Counted from the stretch's first letter, positions 16,399 to 25,119 are shown. The stretch: DNA of 64,000 nucleotides from Streptomyces dysideae (GCF_001514305.1 NZ_KQ949090.1:62001-126000); one strand, 5' to 3'. Program-made: numbers and translations. Notes: a model not told the origin generated them from the sequence alone.

Positions 16399-17092
16399 TC
16401 ACGCGTTGTTGCGCATGAACGCGTTGTACTTCTCCAAGATTCGGTAGCTGCTCAGCCGCTTCTGCTGCCGGGGCCGAACACGCCGATGGCCACGTCGTCG
16501 GACATGCCGATCTCGTACTGGAGGGCGTACATCATGGCCTTCGCCACGTCATGTGAGTAGTGGCCGTCACAGGGGACGATGAAAAAGTTCCTGCGGTTGA
16601 CATAGCGTCCGTTGAGCCAATGCTGGATGGAACGGACCTGTTCCGAGCCACCGTTGACGGTGACGTAGGCGTCCGTATTGAGCAAGCTCTTGAAGACCTT
16701 TGACGTCAGGTCGCTGCCTGGGTAGACGCTGGCGACGCCCATGTTTTGCTTGAGTTGGGCGACCGAGGAGCGACCCGGTCACTGTACTGGCCGTCGATGG
16801 CGCCGCCGTCGTAGCCCTTGCAGTACAGGGCGGACTGGATGATGCGGCAGAAGTCCGCCGACGGCACAGTAGACGCGCTGATCTTCGGGTACTTCGACTC
16901 GAGAGTGGAAAGGGTGGTCGGGCCGAAGCTGTCCGACAGCGAACTGATGCCGAGTTCCCACTGCAGTGCTCGGGTGAGGGCGTACATCACGGGCCATCCA
17001 GTACGCCCGTTCTCCTCGACCGTCATCCCAATGCGGCTGCTGTAGACGCTGTTGATGAACTTCTGGGCTCTGAGAACCATCTCGTCGGCCAT
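16399..17092 (-). pseudogene. Frameshifted DUF1906-type glycoside-hydrolase-like protein remnant
   Basis: The ATG at 17092 opens MADEMVLRAQKFINSVYSSR and continues with peptidoglycan-binding-like repeats (MYALTRALQWELGI, FCRIIQSALYCKGYDGGAID). After SDRVA (about 16769) a one-base loss shifts the frame. The protein resumes as SVAQLKQNMGVASVYPGSD and continues with RSIQHWLNGRYVNRRNFFIV and MYALQYEIGMSDDVAIGVFG. It then hits a stop at 16452. A third frame contributes a possible original C-terminal end (YRILEKYNAFMRNNA, stop 16399-16401). The catalytic-like DUF1906 domain that normally follows the repeats is missing. The assignment to this family is from memory of streptomycete homologues. Confidence 0.6.
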
Positions 17093-17756
17093 AGGGGGTG
17101 GCTTCTCCTTCAGCGGTCGCGGTTCGTCGAGGGCGGGACGAGCAGGGCACACGAGGGCCTGGGGTTTGTCGCTGGGGTGCAAGCGCGGTGGCGGTCAACG
17201 CCGACCGACGTGAGTCGCTGGCTATCGCCTGCGGTCAGGGAAGCGCAGCGCGACGGAGCGCAGCCCGCGAGAGCAGGCTGGTATGAGCAGATGGCGTCGC
17301 TTGTCGGTAACGCAGCATGACCATGGCCCCCGTGACACCCTGTCCCCCCCAATCGCTGGTCAGCGCTACACTGGCGGCTGTGTCAGGCTTCCCGGCGCGG
17401 CGATCATCATAGGCATTGACGTGAATGAGCTATGCAGGGAGCGAAGGAGGGTTGGCCGGATCATGTCATTCAAGGAGGGCTCTCCGTCAATTGTGAACAT
17501 GCCGATCAGGACCAGCTCTGCCTCGCATGGAACAGGTAAACCGTAGGGTCACTGGAGGTGTCAGGTGTCGAAGTGGTGTGGCGGAAGCTGATCGTTCAAC
17601 CACTTGCCACTGCCGGCACGGCGCCTCCCTGGGCCAGCACCTTGGGCGAGCCGTCGGCTGAACGCTTAGCAGAGCACCTCCAGCGACCTCTGGAAGAGCG
17701 CTGAGGTACCTTGACCGAGTCGGAGACCGGCCCAGAGCGCAGTGAACGGTGTAATG
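17093..17756. other. 660-bp region without a convincing gene
   Basis: Between the DUF1906 remnant and aroE I see no coding sequence with streptomycete third-position bias. The stretch is less GC-rich in places (for example 17400-17560). It contains a 27-codon frame at 17464-17547 (MSFKEGSPSIVNMPIRT) preceded by GGAGGG, which I do not recognise. It probably holds the aroE promoter and leftover DNA from the decayed cluster. Confidence 0.4.
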
Positions 17757-18593
17757 ATGGCTGCGAATGTCCAGCGATACCGGGCCGCCGTACTCGGTTC
17801 GCCCATCGCCCACTCCCTCTCCCCGGTGCTGCACCGCGCCGCCTACGAGCAACTCGGGCTCACGGGCTGGTCGTACGACCGGTTCGAGGTCGACGAGGCC
17901 GCTCTGCCGGGGTTCATGAAGGAACTCGGGCCGGAGTGGGCCGGGTTGTCGCTGACCATGCCGCTCAAGCGGGCCGTCATCCCGCTGCTCGACGAGATCA
18001 GCGAGACGGCGGCCTCGGTCGAGACGGTCAACACGGTCGTCTTCACGGAGGACGGCCGTCGAGCCGGCGACAACACCGACATCCCCGGCATGGTCGCCGC
18101 CCTGCGGGAACGCGGCATCGAACAGGTGGATTCCGCCGCGATCCTCGGCGCGGGCGCCACCGCGTCCTCCGCGCTGGCCGCGCTGGCCCGCATCTGTACC
18201 GGCGAGATCGTCGTGTACGTCCGCAGCGAGGCCCGCGCCGCCGAGATGCGGCAGTGGGGCGAGCGGCTCGACGTCGAGGTCCGTACGGCGGACTGGGCGG
18301 ACGCGGCACAGGCACTGCGTGCCCCGCTCGTCATCGCCACCACGCCCGCCGGGACGACCGACGCGCTGTCCTCCGCCGTACCGGAACGGCCGGCCACCCT
18401 GTTCGACGTGCTCTACGACCCGTGGCCGACCGAGCTGGCCGCGCGCTGGTCGGCGTACGGCGGGGCCGTCGTCAGCGGTCTCGACCTGCTGGTGCATCAG
18501 GCTGTGCTCCAGGTCGAGCAGATGACGGGGCGCGGTCCGGCGCCTGTGGAGGTCATGCGCAAGGCCGGGGAGCACGCCCTCGCAGGCCACTAG
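17757..18593 (+). CDS. aroE: Shikimate dehydrogenase (NADP+)
   Basis: This 278-residue enzyme reduces 3-dehydroshikimate to shikimate. The substrate site SLSPVLHRAAY is at the N-terminus. The catalytic Lys is in SLTMPLKRAV near residue 70, and the conserved Asp is in GDNTDIPG near residue 105. A Rossmann-type nucleotide loop (GAGATASSALAAL) and the C-terminal SGLDLLVHQ block complete it. In-frame starts exist at 17742 (GTG), 17754 and 17757 (ATG ATG). None has a strong Shine-Dalgarno sequence, and I chose the second ATG. The gene begins an aroE-aroC-aroK-aroB run. Confidence 0.9.
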   Translation: MAANVQRYRAAVLGSPIAHSLSPVLHRAAYEQLGLTGWSYDRFEVDEAALPGFMKELGPEWAGLSLTMPLKRAVIPLLDEISETAASVETVNTVVFTEDGRRAGDNTDIPGMVAALRERGIEQVDSAAILGAGATASSALAALARICTGEIVVYVRSEARAAEMRQWGERLDVEVRTADWADAAQALRAPLVIATTPAGTTDALSSAVPERPATLFDVLYDPWPTELAARWSAYGGAVVSGLDLLVHQAVLQVEQMTGRGPAPVEVMRKAGEHALAGH

Positions 18594-18765
18594 GCCCGGT
18601 ACACATCACGGTGCGTCCGCCTGATGGACCGGCGGCCGGACAGCCGCGCCGGACGTGGGAGGATCGGAGGTGGCGGGCCGGGGCCGCGCACCTGGTCGCG
18701 CCGTCGTCGTACGCGAGGACGCGCGTACGCAGGCAGTACCAGGGCGCGAGCACTGAGGAGCACCG

Positions 18766-19950
18766 TTGAGCAGGTTGCGCTGGCTGACCGCGGGGGAGTC
18801 CCACGGCCCCGCACTCGTCGCGACGCTGGAGGGCCTTCCCGCCGGCGTGCCGATCACCACGGAGATGGTGGCGGACCACCTGGCCAGGCGTCGGCTCGGT
18901 TATGGGCGCGGTGCGCGCATGAAGTTCGAGCGGGACGAGGTGACCTTCCTCGGTGGCGTCCGGCACGGGCTGACCCTCGGTTCCCCGGTCGCGGTCATGG
19001 TGGGCAACACCGAGTGGCCGAAGTGGGAGCAGGTCATGGCGGCCGACCCGATCGACCCGGAGGTGCTGGCGGGGCTGGCCCGCAATGCGCCGCTGACCCG
19101 TCCGAGGCCCGGTCACGCCGACCTCGCCGGGATGCAGAAGTACGGCTTTGACGAGGCCCGGCCGATCCTGGAGCGGGCCTCGGCGCGGGAGACGGCGGCC
19201 CGGGTGGCGCTGGGCGCGGTGGCCCGGTCGTACCTGAAGGAGACGGCCGGTATCGAGGTCGTCTCGCACGTCGTTGAGCTGGCTGCGGCGAAGGCGCCCT
19301 ACGGGGTGTACCCGACGCCGGCCGATGTCGAGAAGCTGGACGCCGATCCGGTGCGCTGCCTGGACGCGGACGCGTCGAAGGCGATGGTCGCCGAGATCGA
19401 CCAGGCCCACAAGGACGGCGACACCCTGGGTGGGGTGGTCGAGGTGCTGGCGTACGGGGTGCCGGTCGGCCTCGGCTCGCATGTGCACTGGGACCGGCGT
19501 CTGGACGCCCGGCTCGCCGCCGCGCTGATGGGCATCCAGGCGATCAAGGGGGTGGAGGTCGGTGACGGCTTCGGCCTGGCGCGGGTGCCCGGTTCGAAGG
19601 CGCACGACGAGATCGTCTCCACCGACGAAGGCATCAGGCGGACCTCCGGCCGCTCCGGCGGCACCGAGGGCGGCCTGACCACCGGTGAGCTGCTGCGCGT
19701 GCGCGCGGCGATGAAGCCGATCGCGACCGTCCCGCGGGCGCTGAAGACGGTCGATGTCGTCACTGGTGAGGCGACTGCCGCTCACCACCAGCGCTCCGAC
19801 GTGTGTGCGGTGCCGGCGGCGGGCATCGTCGCGGAGGCGATGGTCGCGCTGGTCCTCGCGGACGCGGTCGCGGAGAAGTTCGGCGGTGACAGCGTTGCCG
19901 AGACCCGTCGCAACGTCCAGTCGTACCTCGAGAACCTGGCGATCCGGTGA
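18766..19950 (+). CDS. aroC: Chorismate synthase
   Basis: This 394-residue FMN-dependent enzyme converts 5-enolpyruvylshikimate-3-phosphate to chorismate. Family signatures are GESHGPALVATLEGLPAG at the N-terminus, RASARETAARVALGAVA near residue 135, GDGFGLARVPGSKAHDE, and the Arg/Ser-rich RRTSGRSGGTEGGLTTG. The start is TTG with GAGGAG 5 nt upstream. The aroK GTG overlaps the aroC stop by 4 nt. Confidence 0.97.
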   Translation: MSRLRWLTAGESHGPALVATLEGLPAGVPITTEMVADHLARRRLGYGRGARMKFERDEVTFLGGVRHGLTLGSPVAVMVGNTEWPKWEQVMAADPIDPEVLAGLARNAPLTRPRPGHADLAGMQKYGFDEARPILERASARETAARVALGAVARSYLKETAGIEVVSHVVELAAAKAPYGVYPTPADVEKLDADPVRCLDADASKAMVAEIDQAHKDGDTLGGVVEVLAYGVPVGLGSHVHWDRRLDARLAAALMGIQAIKGVEVGDGFGLARVPGSKAHDEIVSTDEGIRRTSGRSGGTEGGLTTGELLRVRAAMKPIATVPRALKTVDVVTGEATAAHHQRSDVCAVPAAGIVAEAMVALVLADAVAEKFGGDSVAETRRNVQSYLENLAIR

Positions 19951-21593
19951 GCGCTGTGCCCGTGGTCGTGCTGATCGGTCCGATGGGTGTCGGCAAGTCC
20001 ACCGTCGGGCAGTTGCTGGCCGAGCGGCTCGGTGTCGGCTACCGGGACACCGACGACGACATCGTCGCCGCCCAGGGCCGGGCCATCGCCGAGATCTTCG
20101 TCGACGCGGGCGAGAGCGCCTTCCGCGCGATCGAGAAGCAGGCGGTCCGGGTCGCGCTCGCCGAGCATGACGGTGTCCTCGCCCTCGGGGGCGGCGCGAT
20201 CCTGGACGCGGCCACGCGCGCGTCGCTGGCGGGACTGCGCGTCGTCTACCTCTCGATGGACGTCGAGGAGGCCGTCAAGCGCACCGGCCTGAACGCCGCC
20301 CGGCCGCTGCTCGCCGTCAACCCGCGCAAGCAGTGGCGCGACCTGATGGAGGCCCGGCGGCACCTGTACGAGGAGGTCGCCACGGCCGTGGTCGCGACGG
20401 ACGGCCGTACGCCCGAAGAGGTCACCCAAGCAGCCCTGGACGCACTGGAGTTGACTGCAATTCCCGGGGGACAACCCCCGGACCCCCGGCCGGAGGACGC
20501 GATGGCGAGCCAAGTGACAAGAATCCAGGTCGGCGGCACCGCGGGCAGTGAGCCGTACGAAGTCCTGGTGGGCCGGCAGCTCCTGGGTGAGCTGGGCGGG
20601 CTGATCGGCGACAAGGCGAAGCGGGTCGCGGTGATCCACCCCGAGGCGCTCGCCGAGACCGGCGACGCGCTCCGCGCCGACCTGGTCGGGCAGGGGTACG
20701 AGGCCGTCGCCATCCAGGTGCCGAACGCGGAGGAGGCCAAGACCGCTGAGGTCGCCGCCTACTGCTGGAAGGCGCTGGGCCAGTCCGGGTTCACCCGCAC
20801 CGACGTCGTCGTCGGCGTCGGCGGCGGCGCGACCACCGACCTGGCCGGGTTCGTGGCCGCGACCTGGCTGCGCGGGGTGCGCTGGATCGCCGTCCCGACG
20901 ACCGTGCTGGCCATGGTGGACGCGGCCGTCGGCGGCAAGACCGGCATCAACACGGCCGAGGGCAAGAACCTCGTCGGTTCCTTCCACCCGCCCACCGGCG
21001 TGCTGTGCGACCTGGCCGCGCTGGACTCCCTCCCGGTCAACGACTACGTGTCCGGGCTCGCCGAGATCATCAAGGCCGGTTTCATCGCCGACCCGGTGAT
21101 TCTGGAGCTCATCGAGTCCGACCCCGAGGCCGCCCGCACCCCGGCCGGCCCGCACACGGCCGAGCTGATCGAGCGTTCCATCCGGGTCAAGGCCGAAGTG
21201 GTCTCCTCCGACCTGAAGGAATCGGGTCTGCGGGAGATCCTCAACTACGGCCACACGCTCGGCCACGCCATCGAAAAGAACGAGCGCTACAAGTGGCGGC
21301 ACGGCGCCGCGGTCTCGGTCGGCATGCACTTCGCTGCTGAACTCGGCCGCCTCGCGGGCCGGTTGGACGACGCCACCGCCGACCGCCACCGCACGATCCT
21401 CGAATCGGTCGGCCTGCCGCTGCACTACCGCTACGACCAGTGGCCCAAGCTGGTGGAGAGCATGAAGGTCGACAAGAAGTCCCGCGGCGACATGCTGCGC
21501 TTCATCGTCCTCGACGGCCTGGCCAAGCCCACCGTCCTGGAGGGTCCCGACCCGGCCCTGCTGCTCGCCGCGTACGGCGAAGTGGGCCAGTAA
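19947..21593 (+). CDS. aroK: Shikimate kinase fused in frame to 3-dehydroquinate synthase (AroK-AroB ORF)
   Basis: One uninterrupted 548-codon frame contains shikimate kinase (residues ~1-170) and 3-dehydroquinate synthase (~186-548). The kinase part has Walker A GPMGVGKSTVG, DTDDDI, the GGGAIL loop and the RPLL block with its substrate Arg. The linker encoded by 20455-20501 looks like former intergenic DNA, since it carries the hairpin at 20464-20481 and a good ribosome-binding site for aroB. The two activities may be made as one polypeptide, or AroB may also be started internally. Kinase and synthase act at different steps of the shikimate pathway. Confidence 0.85.
   Translation: MSAVPVVVLIGPMGVGKSTVGQLLAERLGVGYRDTDDDIVAAQGRAIAEIFVDAGESAFRAIEKQAVRVALAEHDGVLALGGGAILDAATRASLAGLRVVYLSMDVEEAVKRTGLNAARPLLAVNPRKQWRDLMEARRHLYEEVATAVVATDGRTPEEVTQAALDALELTAIPGGQPPDPRPEDAMASQVTRIQVGGTAGSEPYEVLVGRQLLGELGGLIGDKAKRVAVIHPEALAETGDALRADLVGQGYEAVAIQVPNAEEAKTAEVAAYCWKALGQSGFTRTDVVVGVGGGATTDLAGFVAATWLRGVRWIAVPTTVLAMVDAAVGGKTGINTAEGKNLVGSFHPPTGVLCDLAALDSLPVNDYVSGLAEIIKAGFIADPVILELIESDPEAARTPAGPHTAELIERSIRVKAEVVSSDLKESGLREILNYGHTLGHAIEKNERYKWRHGAAVSVGMHFAAELGRLAGRLDDATADRHRTILESVGLPLHYRYDQWPKLVESMKVDKKSRGDMLRFIVLDGLAKPTVLEGPDPALLLAAYGEVGQ
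20464..20481 (+). other. Hairpin inside the aroK-aroB linker
   Basis: CCGGGGG and CCCCCGG flank an ACAA loop. GC hairpins of this kind are common between streptomycete genes. Here it is translated as the proline-rich linker GGQPPDPRP, which suggests that the linker arose from intergenic sequence. Confidence 0.6.
20502..21593 (+). CDS. aroB: 3-dehydroquinate synthase (internal start within the fused ORF)
   Basis: From the ATG at 20502 the 363-residue product matches a stand-alone AroB in length. The NAD-binding block is GGGATTDLAGFVAATWLRG, followed by PTTVLAMVDAAVGGKTGIN and EGKNLVGSFHPP. The metal site is supported by the His residues in LNYGHTLGHAIE and RHGAAVSVGMHFA. GGAGG at 20492-20496, 5 nt before the ATG, is a strong argument for independent translation. 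The enzyme makes 3-dehydroquinate from DAHP, the second step of the shikimate pathway. No stop separates it from aroK. Confidence 0.9.
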   Translation: MASQVTRIQVGGTAGSEPYEVLVGRQLLGELGGLIGDKAKRVAVIHPEALAETGDALRADLVGQGYEAVAIQVPNAEEAKTAEVAAYCWKALGQSGFTRTDVVVGVGGGATTDLAGFVAATWLRGVRWIAVPTTVLAMVDAAVGGKTGINTAEGKNLVGSFHPPTGVLCDLAALDSLPVNDYVSGLAEIIKAGFIADPVILELIESDPEAARTPAGPHTAELIERSIRVKAEVVSSDLKESGLREILNYGHTLGHAIEKNERYKWRHGAAVSVGMHFAAELGRLAGRLDDATADRHRTILESVGLPLHYRYDQWPKLVESMKVDKKSRGDMLRFIVLDGLAKPTVLEGPDPALLLAAYGEVGQ

Positions 21594-21642
21594 GTACTCG
21601 CGTACACCTTCCGCCCGATTCCCCTGTGGCGCTGGGCACTTC

Positions 21643-21686
21643 GTACCGCCCCCGGCCGTTCACCAAACGGCGGCCGGGGGCGGTAC
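21643..21686. terminator. Strong terminator after aroB
   Basis: The 16-bp perfect arms GTACCGCCCCCGGCCG and CGGCCGGGGGCGGTAC are separated by 12 nt. The hairpin lies 50 bp after the aroB stop and separates the aro operon from the next gene. Confidence 0.8.
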
Positions 21687-21809
21687 CGTTCGGATGGGGG
21701 GTCCCCCCACGCCTTTCGGGCAGTGGGGGAGGGCGGGGTTCGCACCCTGCTGCCAGCGCCAATTGCCTGCGGCGAGTGAGCCAGAAGACACGAGACGGAG
21801 TGGCACCGG

Positions 21810-22655
21810 ATGCAGCACGCAGTGGGTTCTCCGCTGCCGCAGCCCCACCAGCCGGGGCACGGACCGACCGACGGCTGGTCGCCGGCCGCACACCACCCGG
21901 GTCCGCATCACCCGGGCGCACACCAGGGATCGGTCCCCGTGCCCCCGCCGCCCCCGGCACCGGGCTTCACACCTCCGGCCCCGCCCGCCCCGCAGCACGC
22001 CCCGGTCCCCGACACCACGGGCCATGTCCCGCTGCCGCCCGGCGGCCCGGTCGCCATGCCCAGCGCACCGCCCCCCGCGACCGCACCCGACGCGACGGCC
22101 ACCACCCTGGCCGTGCTGCTCATCGGACCGGCGGGGGCGGGCAAGACGAGCGTCGCCAAGTACTGGGCGGACCACCGCCGGGTCCCCACGGCCCACATCA
22201 GCCTGGACGACGTCCGCGAGTGGGTCCGCTCGGGCTTCGCCGACCCCCAGTCCGGCTGGAACGACAACTCCGAGGCCCAGTACCGCCTGGCCCGCCGCAC
22301 CTGCGGTTTCGCCGCCCGGAACTTCCTCGCCAACGGCATCTCCTGCATCCTCGACGACGCCGTCTTCCCCGACCGTCCGGTCGTCGGCCTCGGCGGCTGG
22401 AAACGGCACGTGGGCCCCGGCCTCCTCCCGGTCGTCCTCCTCCCGGGCCTGGAAATCGTCCTGGAGCGCAACGCCGAACGCTCCGGCAACCGCCGCCTCA
22501 CGGACGAGGAGGTCGCCCGCATCCACGGCCGCATGGCGGGCTGGTACGGCTCGGGCCTCCCGATCATCGACAACTCCCAGCTCGACGTACCACAGACGGC
22601 CCAGATCCTGGACGACGTACTGGCACGCTCGATTGCCAGCCCACCTAAGTGGTAG
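21810..22655 (+). CDS. P-loop ATP-binding protein with proline-rich N-terminus
   Basis: This 281-residue protein has two parts. Residues ~1-95 are low complexity, rich in Pro, His, Gly and Ala, and likely disordered. Residues ~97-281 form a small P-loop kinase-like domain with Walker A GPAGAGKTSVAKYW, an Asp-rich SLDDVREWVRSGFAD, and a C-terminal Arg patch (RNAERSGNRRL) suited to phosphate binding. It resembles the AAA_33/zeta-kinase superfamily, but the substrate is unknown. From memory, the gene is conserved between aroB and the M24 peptidase gene in the genus. Confidence 0.85.
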   Translation: MQHAVGSPLPQPHQPGHGPTDGWSPAAHHPGPHHPGAHQGSVPVPPPPPAPGFTPPAPPAPQHAPVPDTTGHVPLPPGGPVAMPSAPPPATAPDATATTLAVLLIGPAGAGKTSVAKYWADHRRVPTAHISLDDVREWVRSGFADPQSGWNDNSEAQYRLARRTCGFAARNFLANGISCILDDAVFPDRPVVGLGGWKRHVGPGLLPVVLLPGLEIVLERNAERSGNRRLTDEEVARIHGRMAGWYGSGLPIIDNSQLDVPQTAQILDDVLARSIASPPKW

Positions 22656-22793
22656 TCGGCCTTCAGGGGCCCGGGGAATGCGCGATCAACCCCCACCGGC
22701 CGTCAGACGGCACACGACAACGAGCCGCACCCCGTCCCCCGATCGGCACCTCTCCAACCGGCACAATCCCGACATGCCTCCTACGCTCGTGTC

Positions 22794-23897
22794 ATGTCAG
22801 AGGTGCACGCCGCACGCCGAACCCGCCTTCGGGACCGCTGCCAAGCCAGCGGCAGCGCCTCCGCGCTGGTCTCCCGCCCCGCCAACGTCCGCTACCTCAC
22901 CGGCACCGCCCCGCAGGGCGCCGTACTCCTGCTGGGCAGGACCGAGGACCTGCTGCTGTGCCCCGGCCCACCGGACGACCGAACCGACGGCCGCCCCGAC
23001 GAGACGCTGTGCGTCCAGACGCTGAGGGGACCCGCCGGCGACCCCGCCGTCGCCGCGGCCGACCTCGCGGCAGGGCAGCGCGCGGACTCCCTCGCCGTCG
23101 AGGAACACCACCTCACCGTCGCCCGGCACCGGGCCATCCGCTCCGTCGTACCGCGGCTGCGCCTCGCCGACCTGGGCTGTGCGGTCGAGCAGCTCAGGGT
23201 GGTCAAGGACGAGGAGGAGATCTCCTGCCTCCGTATCGGCGCCGAGATCGCCGACCAGGCCCTCGGCGAGCTGCTGGAGTCCATCCTCGTAGGGCGTACC
23301 GAGCGGCATCTCGCCCTGGAGCTGGAGCGACGCCTCGTCGACCACGGCGCCGACGGGCCCGCCTTCCCGACCTCCGTGGCCACCGGCCCCAACTCCGGCA
23401 GGCGCGCCCACCGGCCTACCGACCGGCGCGTCGAGGAGGGTGACTTCCTCTCCGTCTGCCTGGGGGCCACGTACCGCGGCTACCGGTGCGAGATCGGCCG
23501 TACGTTCGTCATCGGCACGTCCCCCGCGGGCTGGCAGATCGAGCTGTACGACCTCGTCTTCGCCGCCCAGCGTGCCGGACGGGAGAGCCTCGCACCCGGC
23601 GCCGCCTACCGCGACGTGGACCGGGCCGCACGTCAGGTGCTGGACTCCGCCGGGTACGGTGAGGGGCTTCCGGTGCTGACCGGACACGGTGTCGGGCTCG
23701 AAATCGACGAGGACCCGCAGTTGGCCCCCGCGGCCATGGGTAAACTGGACGCTTGCGTGCCGGTCACCGTCGAACCGGGGGTCCACCTCCCGGGCCGGGG
23801 CGGCGTCCGGATCGATGACACGCTCGTCGTCCGCCCCGAGGCGGACGGCGGACCCGAGCTACTCACCATCACGACCAAGGAGCTGCTCGCCCTCTAG
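22794..23897 (+). CDS. Xaa-Pro aminopeptidase family (M24) protein with altered metal site
   Basis: This 367-residue protein has a creatinase-like N-terminal domain and a pita-bread M24 domain (about residues 140-367). The metal-ligand positions are atypical. The usual VDFGA Asp is Cys (VCLGATYRGY), the SDIGRT Asp is Glu (CEIGRT), and the final RIEDT Glu is Asp (RIDDT). The GHGVGLE His and the VEPG Glu remain, while the catalytic His of the IHE motif is Asp (IDED). It may therefore lack, or have changed, peptidase activity. The gene lies 51 bp before efp, whose product contains a Pro-rich-stall rescue function, in the same direction. Confidence 0.88.
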   Translation: MSEVHAARRTRLRDRCQASGSASALVSRPANVRYLTGTAPQGAVLLLGRTEDLLLCPGPPDDRTDGRPDETLCVQTLRGPAGDPAVAAADLAAGQRADSLAVEEHHLTVARHRAIRSVVPRLRLADLGCAVEQLRVVKDEEEISCLRIGAEIADQALGELLESILVGRTERHLALELERRLVDHGADGPAFPTSVATGPNSGRRAHRPTDRRVEEGDFLSVCLGATYRGYRCEIGRTFVIGTSPAGWQIELYDLVFAAQRAGRESLAPGAAYRDVDRAARQVLDSAGYGEGLPVLTGHGVGLEIDEDPQLAPAAMGKLDACVPVTVEPGVHLPGRGGVRIDDTLVVRPEADGGPELLTITTKELLAL

Positions 23898-23948
23898 GCA
23901 GGTGCGTGCGCCGGGGTCGTCCACGTCAGTCCAGGAGATTCCGCAACC

Positions 23949-24515
23949 GTGGCTTCCACGAACGACCTCAAGAACGGCATGGTGCTCAAGCTCGATGGCG
24001 GCCAGCTTTGGTCCGTCGTCGAGTTCCAGCACGTCAAGCCCGGCAAGGGCCCGGCCTTCGTGCGCACCAAGCTCAAGAACGTGCTCTCCGGCAAGGTCGT
24101 CGACAAGACGTTCAACGCCGGTGTCAAGGTCGAGACGGCCACTGTCGACAAGCGCGACATGCAGTTCTCGTACATGGACGGCGAGTACTTCGTCTTCATG
24201 GACATGGAGACCTACGACCAGCTCATGGTCGACCGCAAGGCTGTCGGCGACGCGGCCAACTTCCTCGTCGAGGGCTTCACGGCCACCGTCGCGCAGCACG
24301 AGGGCGAGGTGCTCTTCGTCGAGCTGCCCGCCGCCGTCGAGCTGACCATCCAGGAGACCGAGCCCGGCGTCCAGGGCGACCGCTCCACCGGCGGCACCAA
24401 GCCCGCCATCCTGGAGACCGGCCACCAGATCAACGTCCCGCTCTTCATCACCACCGGTGAGAAGATCAAGGTCGACACCCGCACGAGCGACTACCTCGGC
24501 CGGGTGAACAGCTAA
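23949..24515 (+). CDS. efp: Elongation factor P
   Basis: This 188-residue protein has the three beta-barrel domains of EF-P. The N-terminal loop HVKPGKGPAFVR carries the Lys that is modified in many bacteria, and the C-terminal block GVQGDRSTGGTKPAILETGH is typical. EF-P rescues ribosomes stalled at polyproline stretches, which are frequent in this GC-rich proteome. The start is GTG, and nusB begins 2 nt after the stop codon, so the pair is co-transcribed. Confidence 0.97.
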   Translation: MASTNDLKNGMVLKLDGGQLWSVVEFQHVKPGKGPAFVRTKLKNVLSGKVVDKTFNAGVKVETATVDKRDMQFSYMDGEYFVFMDMETYDQLMVDRKAVGDAANFLVEGFTATVAQHEGEVLFVELPAAVELTIQETEPGVQGDRSTGGTKPAILETGHQINVPLFITTGEKIKVDTRTSDYLGRVNS

Positions 24516-24517
24516 CC

Positions 24518-24946
24518 GTGGCTGCCCGCAACACGGCCCGCAAGCGTGCCTTCCAGATCCTCTTCGAGGGCGACCAGCGTGACGCCGACGTCCTGACGGT
24601 CCTCGCGGACTGGATCCGGCACTCTCGGGCCGACACCCGGCAGCCGCCGGTGAGCGAGTACACGATGCAGCTGGTCGAGGGCTACGCGGAACACGCGAAG
24701 CGCATCGACGAGCTGATCGCGCAGTACTCCGTCGGCTGGACGCTCGACCGCATGCCCGTCGTCGACCGCAACATCCTGCGGCTCGGCGCCTACGAGCTGA
24801 TCTGGGTCGACGCGACCCCGGACGCCGTCGTCCTCGACGAGATGGTGCAGCTGGCGAAGGAGTTCTCGACGGACGAGTCGCCCTCGTTCGTCAACGGCCT
24901 GCTCGGCCGGCTCAAGGAGCTGAAGCCCTCCCTGCGCCGCGAATAG
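24518..24946 (+). CDS. nusB: Transcription antitermination factor NusB
   Basis: This 142-residue all-helical protein begins ARNTARKRAFQILFEGDQRD and ends with the family block DESPSFVNGLLGRL. NusB binds boxA RNA with NusE (S10) to drive rRNA antitermination. The GTG start follows the efp stop directly. A strong hairpin lies about 130 bp downstream. Confidence 0.96.
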   Translation: MAARNTARKRAFQILFEGDQRDADVLTVLADWIRHSRADTRQPPVSEYTMQLVEGYAEHAKRIDELIAQYSVGWTLDRMPVVDRNILRLGAYELIWVDATPDAVVLDEMVQLAKEFSTDESPSFVNGLLGRLKELKPSLRRE

Positions 24947-25010
24947 CTCCGCTTGAGAGCCTGGGGGGAGCCTGGGAACTGAGGGTCATATGTGACCTGC
25001 GGGTCGGCTG

Positions 25011-25072
25011 TGGCGAGTCGCGCCCACGCGGCGGAGCAGCCGCTTGATGTCACGGCCCGCCCCTGCGGGGGC
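25011..25072. repeat. Dispersed intergenic repeat, copy 1
   Basis: The core TCGCGCCCACGCGGCGGAG, then GCCGC, then a GTCAC/GATAC-like part and GCCCGCCCCTGCGGGG, is shared with the stretch at 57631-57698. Both copies are intergenic. I recall similar sequences scattered in many Streptomyces genomes. Confidence 0.55.
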
Positions 25073-25078
25073 GCGACT

Positions 25079-25119
25079 CGCCGGAGGGCCCACAGCGTGT
25101 CGCTGTGGGCCCTCCGGCG
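25079..25119. terminator. Terminator of the efp-nusB operon
   Basis: A 19-bp perfect stem (CGCCGGAGGGCCCACAGCG and its complement) closes a 3-nt loop. It lies between convergent nusB and bldD. Confidence 0.85.

Noticed and set aside
17464..17547. 27-codon ORF upstream of aroE
   Set aside because: It has a GGAGGG upstream, but no homologue is recognised and its length and composition are inconclusive. It is mentioned only within the gap entry.
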